A stretch of DNA of 64,000 nucleotides from the NCBI GenBank assembly GCA_916610825.1, contig OU744454.1, forward strand, positions 831,001 to 895,000. The letters are read 5' to 3'. Under the pieces are notes generated by a model, which had not been told where the DNA came from, ran no database searches, and saw nothing but the letters and a program-made list of their open reading frames with translations. Shown here one piece after another: positions 31,048 through 43,400 of this stretch (position 1 is the stretch's first letter; every line of letters begins with the position of its first letter). Source of the DNA: Haliclystus octoradiatus (taxonomy: Eukaryota > Cnidaria > Staurozoa > Stauromedusae > Haliclystidae). Made by a program: the position numbers and the translations under genes.

Positions 31048-31705
31048 TATAAATAACCAATTTATGGTATTTCTCGTGACATTTCTTCCTTTCCTACACG
31101 CTCATATCAGACGGCCGGTCGTCGTTGAAGCAAAACCATTCGGCATTGTTTACATCACAATAATGAAAGTCATTGAAAACTTCCTGCTTTCAAGCAAGTT
31201 ATCCTCCATGCATTAAACGACGCACAACTCTCATGATAATATTCGCAATTAACAGTTACATAACCAATGAGTAAAGTAATTTTGAAATCCAATCCACATA
31301 AGTCGAGCCGATCAACCTTCCTTCTTTTCAAAGCCGCTTTGATTAATTTGTTGATGATGGAACAAAAATGGGGGGAGGGGCCAGCATTCCAATGCATTCC
31401 AGATCTTGGGGATTTGAAGGGGATAAGTTAGATTCTTCATGGAGTCGTGTGGAGCCTGGGGACCCCATGAATTAAGAAGGAACAATAACAACAAGAGAGC
31501 GATTTCAATATAGTCTCATAAATTCTTAAAACTAATCAATCAAGTTGAAATTGGTACAACACCAAATGATCCAAGAGTTCGAAGGAAAGATTAATTGCCC
31601 TATCAAATATGCAAATGTACTCTTCTATTCTAAAGGAGTGGCTCTTTTTTATTGCTCAGATGAATAATCGTAAATGCTCACAATACTATATTATAATACA
31701 CCTTT

Positions 31706-31874
31706 CAGTTCATGAACTGTTCTTGAAAGTTAGGTGGTCCCATTTTCATGAATTTTCTATAACAGTCCATGAATTGTCATAAAAAGTTAATTTACAAATT
31801 TATGAACATTGAGTCAGCCCATTTAACACTCACCAACAGTTCATGAACCGCTCATGAACTGTTTTACGCAGGGG
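31706..31874. mobile_element. 'gttcatgaac' MITE copy
   Basis: It carries cagttcatgaactgttcttg at the left and ctcatgaactgttttacgcaggggg at the right, with cccatttaac inside. It is related to 16508-16594 and the 23.4 kb array. Confidence 0.6.
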
Positions 31875-31894
31875 GTACAGATTTAATTCAACAG

Positions 31895-31992
31895 ATTTCA
31901 TGGCAGATAGGCATTGTCAAAGTGCTGCAACTTTTCATAATGCAATTCCCTCTGAACTATTCTATCCACCATCAAAATATGGTACTGTACTC
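31895..31992 (-). mobile_element. SINE fragment (minus)
   Basis: Its reverse complement matches the body of the SINE at 28034-28370 (aatgagta...agagggaattgcatt...gaaatctgttgaat). The tRNA-like head is absent. Confidence 0.65.
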
Positions 31993-32097
31993 ATTTGCTG
32001 ATCAGATAGAGTTAATTTAATATATAGCTAAAAAAACAAACAATAATTCTACAGACGATTCATAAATATTTAATAAATAATACCAAATACATCATAA

Positions 32098-32103
32098 TTT
32101 ATT
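32098..32103 (-). promoter_or_regulatory. Possible AP2 polyadenylation signal
   Basis: AATAAA on the minus strand, about 170 nt past the AP2 stop. The surroundings are AT-rich, so this could be chance. Confidence 0.35.
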
Positions 32104-32270
32104 AATAAATAATCAGATAAATAAAATCTAAAGTTAAATTGTAAAATTTAAAATCAGATTTGATAAAATTTTTAAAATAAATACTGCTAGAATAAATACT
32201 GGATACATTTAAAATTGTTTTAAATTGACTAGACCCGCTAAGTATTTTGTTTGTATAATTTAATATAAAT

Positions 32271-34452
32271 TTAAGATGAGTGCTCCTTTAGCCAATTCGT
32301 CACTGAAACTTCGTTCTTTTCTAGCCATGAAATGTGATTTTTAATTGCGGCAATTGCTTGTTTTGTTGCACGAGATGCAGAACCCAACTTGTGTGTTTTG
32401 AAGAAATGTTGAACCTAGATTGAAATGACAAAAACATAATGTTAGAATTTATGCTCCAGTTGATGGGATGAAGGAAGCAAAAGCCCCCTCTAAAGATCAT
32501 TTGTAGTCAAGGTATCCAATGTGTATGACTACATCAGAGACTTTGGTACTTACTTCTTCAAGTTTGTCTTTGCTTGTGAAACGGCTTGTGCATGCTTTGA
32601 CAAGATGAGAAAAGTCAAAGGATGAAGTGCCATATCTTGAGAGAAGATAACAATTAATAATTTGATAATGTTTGAATAGCTTTAATTGAAGTAGAGTATA
32701 ATGGGGTAGTTATCTACAGTAACTTGATATGTTTGAAAGAAATTTCAATCAATTATCTATTTTTAATTTCACATAATTTATAATTTCACGCTTACCTTTC
32801 AAATAATGTATCCCAATTCTTCTGAACAAATTCCCAAGCCAAATCTCTGCCTTTCATATTGAGAGCGATGGCAGATATTACTGAAACAGAATCTTGTGAT
32901 CGGATCTTTGAATTATCCATAGACAATTCCAAATACCTGAAAGGGGATAATTTTAAAATTAATAAAAATGTAATTGAGATAATCTTTTGTAGTCTATTTT
33001 CCGGCAATTCCAGACAACCAACATCAGATGTGTGCAACGATCCAATTAATCGACATTGAGAAAATTATATGAGTAGTACTTGAATCTTGATTAAAAGTTT
33101 AGTTCTATAACGACACAAAGAATTCTTGCAATTCAATTGTTCATGAATGTGCGAAAGAAATCTTGATGAATGATGAAAGTTATTATTATTATTAAGGTTT
33201 GCCAAGGTCTTTGCTCCAGGCCTTGTAGGAACCTGCATTGTAAGTATGTTAACACAATATCAGGGCAATATTTGAGAAAAGATCTTCATCTTAATTAAAT
33301 CACAGAACATGGTGATACCTCATAGGGTTTGTAGGTTTTCAATTCACAAAGAAGTCACAAATAGTTTAATAATAAAGTAGCAAATAGAACAATCACCATC
33401 TAAATTCGTATATGCGAAGCTGCGATTGGTCATTCTAACTTTTTGTAATGAGTTGTTTCACTTCATTCGCTAATAGTTTACATTTCCCCTATACAAAACA
33501 GTTGTTGGTAAAATGAAGTAGAGGGCCTGGCGCACATATGGAATATGAACAAACAAAATATTGAATTACTTTTTCAAAGTAGGTGGATCATTTGAATCTG
33601 AAAGCGCAAACATGAGCTTCCTTTGTTCAGATGGGACATTTGTTTCAACTTGTTTCTTCCACATAAAATCCCATTCTTTAGAGCCGCCGTCTCTAATACC
33701 TGCAAGATATACGGCACCACGCAAATTTGGAGGAATTCTGAAAACAAGGAAAAACAACATTGATATCTCGTATTGATGTTAGCCTTGTAATTTGATTTTG
33801 TTGTGATTGATCAATTAATATATATATAGTGTACATAAATAGTAGATCCAAGATCACAAGCTTATTCCGTTATTCCGAGTTTTCAGGTTAAAATGCTTTT
33901 AAAGCGTAAAACCGTAAAACTTAAATTAATTCAGAGCGACGGAATAAACTCTTGATCTTTGATGTACACTTTTATTGTTCCGCTGTGAGCATTGAGCATT
34001 CAAGTTGCTGTTGCCCATACAGTACATATCTAATTTTAAGTATTTTGCATAAAAAGAAAATAATTATAGGCAAGTTATAGCATCTGAGACCATCAATGGT
34101 TCATGAACAGTTCATGATTCAAATTGGGCTATTTAAGGTTCATGATGGTTAGATGCAGCCAAATAATCATGTCTCAGATGACAATAAAAATATAAGTCTC
34201 TTAATGACATTCATCAGATTCAATAAGTCAGCTGTCTGTGGATTGGTCTGCCATCTTTGAGGAAAGCGATTGCGGACAGTGCAATTTATAAAGAAAAATG
34301 TAAATCATATCTTATTTATATCATTGTTTTTTTTTAATTAATTAACTTTTATTCTTTATATTAATGTTTTGATTTTATGAAGTTAAATATTCTGTATATC
34401 ACTATGTCATGAGCCCTTTGTAAAAAAGCCTGAAATGGTATTTACTCAATAA

Positions 34453-34498
<46 letters not shown>

Positions 34499-37400
34499 CA
34501 CAAGTTTATCAAAACCATCGAATCAGATTTGTCACTGCATATAGTTTTAAACTTACTTTTTTCCATTGTTCATCCAATCAGAGAACAGCATTTTAGCGTC
34601 AGCACTTGTTGAGTTGTCCCCATGTCTCACAGAAGACAGAAGAATCAAACTTCTTAGGTATCTGAAAAATTTAAACAATTGAATTACAAAACAATCATTG
34701 ATTGGTCATACTAACTACTGTTTTATTAATCAATCATGTAGGTCCACGCTCGACCAAGACATAACTATTGCTCATTGTATTTACGTTTGTTAGCCTCAAT
34801 ACAATTAATCGGCTTTAATACAATTAAATTTATGTAGCAATAATAACACTTCAAAGTTTACAAATTGCACAATCAAACGTAGGAATTGATATAGAAGTAG
34901 TAGGAGAGAATGTGCTGTCATTTGTACACGACTACGCGTAATAAATTTTTCATGCAAAGGGATCAACATAGAAAGAGATTCCATATTAATTTCAAACAAG
35001 AATAATTATTTACATGGATAGAAACAGACAACGCAGAAACCTACCAGATTTAGAAAACTCTCAGTTACTAACTTTCAAAACATATAAATGTATACCGGTA
35101 CAATTGATTTCTAATTAAATTGAAAACAAATTTGAGTATTTATCACCCAATAAATCCTGTGTGAAACAACCACCTTTTTAATTAGATGATTTTTATTGAC
35201 AGGTCAGTAAATTTGATTAATCAATACCCCCCCTCCCCTCTGACGCAGATGAAAAGCGAACATTAACAAAAGCCAGCTGTAATAGACATATTCTTGATTG
35301 TCTTATCTTTATTATTTTGAAAAAAAAAGGGATTAATTACTTGTGAAGGTGAGGTCCATCATCTACAAATTTGAGGTCTTTAACCATTGGCTTCAAAATC
35401 TTTACTAGGTAACGCTGAAAATGACAAATCAGACAGCAAGATAAGAAGATGATTTAATTACTATTATTATATTTTTACATCATAATTTTGTTGTGTTATA
35501 ATAGACTTGAAGATGTACCATATAATTCAAAATAGTTAACTGAAGTTACCTCATAGTATTTATAGCCAGGTCTCTGCTCTAGCACCTCACCAATATAACC
35601 AAGTGCCGCAAGTGACGACGCCCATGGTGAATATTCTTTTTCCTTTTCAAGATATGCTGTTAAACCCATACAGAGAACAGTGTCTAGTTGGCCAGCTCTG
35701 AAAACAATGAGACATTACAATTCCTTACTTAGGAGTATTTACATGAAGTGGGCCAAGGCGATATATTTGAGTGAGATCAACATGCACCATTGTTCTCTAT
35801 TGTTCTACTGCAGTATGTTAATATGGTTGCCTTGCTAGCCCAACCAGGTAACATCCCACCAGATGATCAGTGGTATCCCACCTGGGCGAGACAGAAATTC
35901 TCATATGAGCACCAGCCCAGGTTGCCGCTTTATCTCCGCAAGAGCATCAAATAAATGAATTTAAATGAATATATGCAATAAATCAAACATGTTGAATAAA
36001 AATATTATAATCAAACTCAGCTGTAATTTATTATTTGCTAATTTTGTTGGAAAACTTGAAATTATGAAAATGAAATTGACAAGAGGTTTGGAAAGTGGGG
36101 CTGGCCTGGTGACTTATGCCGGACTGAAAATGGCATGAAACTGCCATCTAAACAATCCGTCTCAAAGTCACCCAGAGTAGCCCAACTAATGTAAATCTAG
36201 AAGATACTCTTGCTAACAAAGCATGTAAAAAATTATTATTGTTGATGTGAAAATATGTTTCATGATAAAAGGGTTAGAATACAATATGATACACTTACAA
36301 GAGTTAGATACAGTATTGAATTAATGATGTATTAAATCGGCTTAATTGAAGTATAAATTTAAAAGTAATTCTACTTATAGTTGATTTATAAATAAATTAT
36401 GATTGAAGCATGATTGCTAAAATGAAGTAATTTATAGTCAATCAATGACCGATAGTCACCCCGTAAGCACAAATGTATTTTTTATTGAAGGACATGAACA
36501 AATTTACATATGCAAATGATTACTAGCCAACTAATATAGACCACTTGTCCATAGTGGTCAATTTATGAATGTCTCAGGTGTTAATGTTCTATTGAATCTA
36601 TCTACCCTGTAAATTATCAATTAAACACAATCAGACATTTGTTACTTACCTTGCTAACTCAAAAGCATCATCAATTAAATTGGAACGATCTGCTGTGGAG
36701 AGTTTCTATAAAGCAAAATCAGCACATTAGGATATCGAAAATATAAAAATAGAATAAATTTTTTATTTTAGTTGTACAACAGATACAAATTACAATGACA
36801 GACAGTTTGTTAGAAAATTATGTTCACGTAGGACTGATGCTGAGAAACACAAGGGAAGCGTAACAGGTAAATAAGCCAGATGCAAGTTTATTCTAGTTTC
36901 CTAAAACAATAATCAAGATCTCTTTTAATGAAAAAAAAAGGTTGACTGATGATTGATGAATAACGCAAGCAACTAAAAGATAGTTGGAAAAAAGGAGGTT
37001 CTTGATATTTGGCTGGCTGTTTCCAGTTTGAGCTCAAGTTAAGTAAGTTTGTAAGTCAGTTCTATCTGCTTGTAGCCTGATAATATTTTGCATTCACTAT
37101 GTGGTTATATCCAAATTAAGCTTCCTGACATTTCGATTAGGTAATAATAAGCTAATAGCCTTTTTGACGGGGGTTGCTAGTTAATAGATTAATAGTTATA
37201 AATTTAATTAATGGCTGGATGGCTTTCCTGTCATTGTCATCTTTTTATAAGAGTTGGGACACGCAGCTTTTTGGGCTCAAAAATCGCCGTTTTCGTTCCT
37301 TTGAAAACGAGGTTTGCTTTTGAACAAAAAGTTTTTCGAATTCATGATATTATTTTTGCAAGATTTGTTTAAATTTTGCGAGCCTGGGATTGACAGAACG

Positions 37401-40400
37401 AAAATGGCGTCCATAAAATCATGTGACTGGCATTTGTCAAATTGGAGATGAAAGCGGTACATGAAAGAGTGTTCCAGCCCTTGTAAATAGATGAATCTGG
37501 CCAATAGTGCTCTCCTGTCAAGGGTGGGATCCATAACTCTGCGGGCAACTCTCTTGGTTTGCCGAGTCTCCTTCAAAGATTTCTGATACAGGTCATTTAA
37601 CAATCATGAACTCAGCGACTTTCAGCGGTTTTATGAACTCCTAAAGGTTATGAACTGATTTTGACAAGGGTTATATTCCTTCTTATTCTACTCTTGTAAT
37701 ATTGACCCAAATTAGTAATTCATTAATGTTAGCCTTGACTACAATCATTAATCAATTAATGTCAACATGTTTTTAAACCTATTGATTATTCGTTTACCTT
37801 GTGTTCAGATGAAAGTTGTTGTTTCAATGCATTCCAATTTTCGAGATCATAATTAACACGATAGAATCCAATTTGATCGGCGTTTCCCTTGATCCAACCG
37901 TCTTTATTTTCCCATTTGATTGGAACGCGATCTAAATTAATTTAAAAAAAATCATGTTATGCTACCTGAATCATCTTATCATTATTATTATTATCATTTA
38001 TTCAGAACCCTTCTGGCTACATCATACAGCTGCATATTTAGAGGAATGATTTATTTATCAATTGTAATTAGATTCATTCTGCTCAATTAATGATTCAGGA
38101 AGTTTGTGATTAATCCAGAAACAGCTTTATGCAGGGGACTACACTGTGACCAGCCCAAGTGTAATTTCTGTTTATTTAGTCGTACCCTACCAAAGGGAAA
38201 TGTTTTTCTATTGATAAACTTTGAACAACTATTTCACCTGTAGTTAGATTCATCCACACAATTTCAGTTGCTCGTTTGGTGTCCTTTTCAGTTTTGAAAG
38301 TAAACGGTACAAACCATTTGTATCTAAAACAGTGAATGACATGCGATGTGTTAAAGCACAATGAAATTTACATTTTCTATTATGAATGACTATGTCCACC
38401 TATAAATAAATATAAATCTACATTAATTATTGCATCAATTGTATCTCTGACATGCAAAGTGGACTTGGTTGGCTTTCTGTCAGAGATCAAATAACCTCAC
38501 ATCAATTAATGTTCACTCATAAGCTCCTCCTCCGCTGTATGCATTATATATTCTGTATATATCAACAACCAAATACAACAAAGACAGGCCATTGCCATTC
38601 ATTTCAAAATGCTGGTGCGCATAAGTGGAATGATCTTCCATCAACAACGAAGGATGTTTCAAAAAGAACCAGTTTCAAGTGTCTCCTTGAATAGCATTTA
38701 GCCTACATGGATTTTAAATTTAAACCCTGGTATTATATGTTTTGTAATTTTCTCCTTTAACAATATGTAATCATAGTTAGTCAGTCCTGTGAAGAAGTAT
38801 TTTAATACTGTTCTCAGGTTACGTTTTACTTATCAGGTATTCCTCAATAAATGATGATGATGATGATGATGATAAATTATTTTAAATTTAGTAGAAGATA
38901 CTCCGATTGGCTAACACAAACAACTGATTACAGATTTACAAAACTACAGATTACTACCGGTAGATCAACTAAAAATGAAGGATTATACTGTGAATTAAAC
39001 TGTGAAACACACACAAACAAATAAATAGTCACAAGTAAACGGTTCTTCGATGCCTACATAATATTGATTATAAGAGACTATTTAATATAATGATTTACAG
39101 CCATGGCCCATTGGAAATTCTAATACATATACAATAGGTACAGTGTAAACCCGTTAATATCATTAAATCTTGAAAGCCGGTTTCTATCAAACTCGACTAA
39201 TTCCCTGTTGTTGATCATAACCTGTTAATCACTTCCGTTAATATCTGCTCATTATCCAAATGTATCGCTGCTCCAAAAGCAGGAATATGAATGATGCTAC
39301 ACAAGTTACTACAAACAGCATTTAAATAATTCCATAATTACCCAGGCTTTATACAGTGTTACCCCTTTTAAATGCCATTTGAATAGGTGAAATTCTCATG
39401 TGTGCAAATTCAATTCAAATTGACAGTGATATTTGATAATCAAAAGGTCGTAGGTCATAGATTAAAAACATATGAACATACTTGAATTTAGAACCTGCCA
39501 ATTTGCTTTTGTCAATATCAACCAGAAACTGTTCCTGTTCAAGGAAAGCATTTCCTGTCTCTGGATTGCGTGATATCTTTACGACAGGGTATCCCATTTG
39601 GAGGGTCCATGTATCCATGACCTCTTTAACATTGATTTTACCATGCGCCTAAATAAATAATTACCATTGACATCAATGCACAATAGTTCTACAGCGTAAC
39701 CTCGTTAATAGATCACTGCTCTGGTGCAGCCCAAAACTTATGATAATCAGCGGGTTGTGATATTACCAGGTAGTGATATTAACAACTGGCTAGTGGCTAC
39801 TCCAAGAAGATGTTTCGACGGGGCTATGGGCAAGCAGTATCTTTTCAATGTATTGTATCATGAATTGTCTTATTTACAATTTTCTTTGTCAGCTATGTCT
39901 GACCATGATTTGTGGCATTCTTTGTGTAGCAAATATGTAAGGCGTAAGATGGACGGCACATTCCTATAACATGACTGTCTATACTACTACTAGTGACTAC
40001 CTTGTAGAACAGCATCTGGTATGTCTAAAAAGAGACAGTACAGTCAAACCTGTTATGATGGTCACCTCTATAAAGCGGCCACCTGTCTATAGTGGTCATT
40101 CTTGCAATGTCTAAAATTGTATTTTCTATTGAATCAACCCTGTATTCAAAGGTCACCTGCATATAGTGGTCAATTTATCTAACTCTCATAGCTGGTGGTT
40201 ATATACGTCAGGCTTCTCTGTACTTTATAAAAAGCAGATGAGTCAGAGTGAATAGTAGATTGTAGAGCTATGTACTTAATGGACACAAAAAACTTGTCTG
40301 TTTTGATTTCAAATGCATTTTGTAACTACTTACTGCTGCCATTGCAGACCAGAGATCGTCACTTTCGGCATTGGCATATTGTCTTGCTTTGAGATAATCC

Positions 40401-43400
40401 TAATAAATTTAAACCAAAACTGTTTGATATTTGATAGCAGTAAACAAACAAATGTAATAGAGAAATGTGTAATAGGTATGATGAGATATCAAACTTAGAG
40501 ATTTTGCATTGCAAATCTGATCTGAAACTGATGATTTTGTTGATAAAGATTTAAAGATAAGATTTGATCTACTGATAATCAGCCTTTACAATAGAGGGTT
40601 CAGTTTAGATTGGAGAAGATTGTTTGCCATCTGATGATTTAAAACACTTTGTCTTACATATTTGCTTTTACTATGATTTATTACAATAATTGTTATTTCC
40701 TTAATGGGTGACAATCATTGGCTTAAAAAACTTTTAGCCTTCCAGAATACCAGAATATTATTTTTCTGGACATTTATTGCGGTTTGACATATAAATCATA
40801 AAAATATCAACTTTCTTCTGAATTTGCTATAGCCTTCTGAATTGTAGGATCCAGGATCACCATTTGTATGAACCCTGGTGGTAATATTGTATGTGTAGGC
40901 TCAACAAGCCATCATTCGTTCCCAATATATCTGGGTGAAAACACTTTGTAGATGTTAACAGCTGAACTGTTGTTCATGAACTATTCATGTGAAGCTTCAG
41001 AAAAATAAAAAATAGCCAACTTAGTTTTAATGAACCTTTTATAAATTGTTTCTGGACGGTTCCTCATTTTTAGAAAACATGTAAACATTGATTTGCATTG
41101 CCGCATCTGAGATCAGTCATAATGATTTAAAATGATGCGCAAGAATGACAACTATTTTGAAACAGAAATGTGTCCCTGTCAAGGAACATGAATTTCTCAC
41201 AAAAAATGATTTCATGCATTTTCATTAGGTATGTGCTTACCTCTAGACCTTTGTGAAATGCATCTGATCCAATAAAATGTTTCATCATACGAACCAAACA
41301 CGCACCCTGGCATCAAATAAGACATTAGCATAGAAGTTATGTTATTTGATTTGATTTTGGCATTTACAAGTTTGTTAGTGAATGCATGTGATACAAATTT
41401 GGATAAATGAAATCCCTTTTAATCTGCAACCTAAATTATTGCTATTAAAATGAACTATTTTCAAATTAATAAGGGTGAAATTTGATATGAAAATTAAAGC
41501 TACAAAAGCTTAACCATGCGTTTGAAAAAGGATAAGCCAAAATTTCTTTGTTGTTGTATCAAAGTTGAATTACAGGAGAAAAATATGTTTTAATTCAATG
41601 TGAGAGACAGAAAGCAAAATATAAAAAACAAAGGCGGTCATAGACTTTCAATCCCTATAAATCTTTTTCTGGTCTGTTAAACAATTTCGGATAACTGCAA
41701 ATTTGGATAAATACAATACAAACATCCTGGAGGCATCTCCTTTCCCATTCTGTGCAGAAAACTATCAGAAGTATCAAAAACATGTAATAAGCTAGTTTAA
41801 TTTTTTTTATGGGGGTGGTTAGTTATTTATTTGATATTTTTGTAGTGTGTGTGAGTTTCATGGCCGGATGCCCTTCCTGACGCCAACAAATAGTGCGTCT
41901 GCCAGGGATTGCACCCAAGATTCTTAAGGTCAAGGTCCACACATTAACCATTACACTAAAAGACTGTTGTCTTTGTCTATTTTTATGCGATATTCGTAAT
42001 AACAGCATAGTTCACCTTATCATATGAGATGGAATCAAATATTTCATTAATGGTTGCTGGATCTTTGACATCAACAGAAATTGGATGTGAGTTTGTATGT
42101 GAATCAAGAGCAAGAGCAGTTTGTGCATCGACATAATTAAATTGTTCCATCATATGCCATTCAGTTGCGTAATGACCGGACCCAATATATTCCATGTACG
42201 CAGCAAAACCTTCGTTCAACCAAAGATCATTCCACCATTTCATAGTAACGAGATTACCAAACCACTGTCAATAAAAATGAAAAACATTTGACCGCTATAA
42301 TCAGGTAGTCTTTATATACAGGTTTTATTCAAAAGTTCCTTTCATATATAATTCCTTGCATAAATAGTAGATCAAAGATCAAAGATCACAAGTTTACTCC
42401 GAAACGATTCCTTGAGTCATGTATATACTTGAGCACACCGCATTGATTTTTCATTCAATAAACCGTCTGAAGAGCGTCTTTACGCGAAACTCAGAGTAAC
42501 GGAGTAAATTTGTGATCTTTGATCTACTATTTATATTGCTCTGCTTTTAGCATTGAGCACTCAAATTGATGTTTTGCTCACACAATTACTTTATAATTCC
42601 TTGTATATATAACGTAAATAGAATTATATGTTATTGTTCATTCACCTGATGTGCTAACTCATGAGCAATTACAACCGCAACCCATATTATAGGCAAAGAT
42701 AGAATTGTTCATTCACCTGATGTGCTAACTCATGAGCAATTACAACCGCAACCCATATTATAGGCTAAGATAGTATTGTTCATTCACCTGATGTGCTAAC
42801 TCATGAGCAATTACAACCGCAACCCATTGTTTTGCAGATGCTGATGACTCATCCTTGTCATAAAGAAGTGATGTTGCTCTGTACGTGATTAGACCCCAGT
42901 TCTCCATAGCACCAGCGGCGAAATCAGGAACAGCGACAAGATCTATAAATTATAATACAAAAAAAATATTTAGGGCTATTTTTTTGAAACAGATGTATGC
43001 AATGAAAGCTATAACACATCTATAATGATGCATAAATCACAATTAATTCTAAAGGTCCATATGCACAAAGAAAGTCTTCACGCGTTGAACTGTTGTCATC
43101 GATAACTTTTCAAAGACTTATCACAAACCAAATCTGTAAAATGTATATTCTGTAGACTTGGCGTATTTATGATAAATTACTGCAAAATAATGGTAACTCA
43201 ATTGACAATGATAAGCTTGAGTAGATGTTGTCTCTGGAACTTAACAAATTATTAACAAGGACATGCATTTTATTTATCTCATTGCTAATTGGTCAAAAAT
43301 AAAATGTAAATATATAATTTATCTAAAATGATTGAAACAAAACAAAAAATGAAAGTTTAATTATCATCCTCTCAATTGAGACAAATAATTGAAATTCTTT

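Larger units (their letters stand above)
31048..32270. other. Intergenic region upstream of AP1 and downstream of AP2
   Basis: It holds the AP1 promoter side (just right of 31047), a 'gttcatgaac' MITE (31706-31874), a SINE fragment (31895-31992) and the AP2 3' UTR. The open frames at 31170-31494 show no family similarity. Confidence 0.6.

Noticed and set aside
37277..37603. 108-codon minus-strand frame as a gene
   Set aside because: No recognisable family. It overlaps a MITE fragment at one end, lies within an AP2 intron, and could be by chance or from an unidentified repeat.
38191..38237. Apparent frameshift in AP2 if the exon ends at the later donor (38190/38191)
   Set aside because: The earlier donor (acag|GTGAAA, exon 38238-38323) restores the frame, gives the same phase as the matching AP1 exon, and joins directly to RVPIKW...GFYRVNYD.
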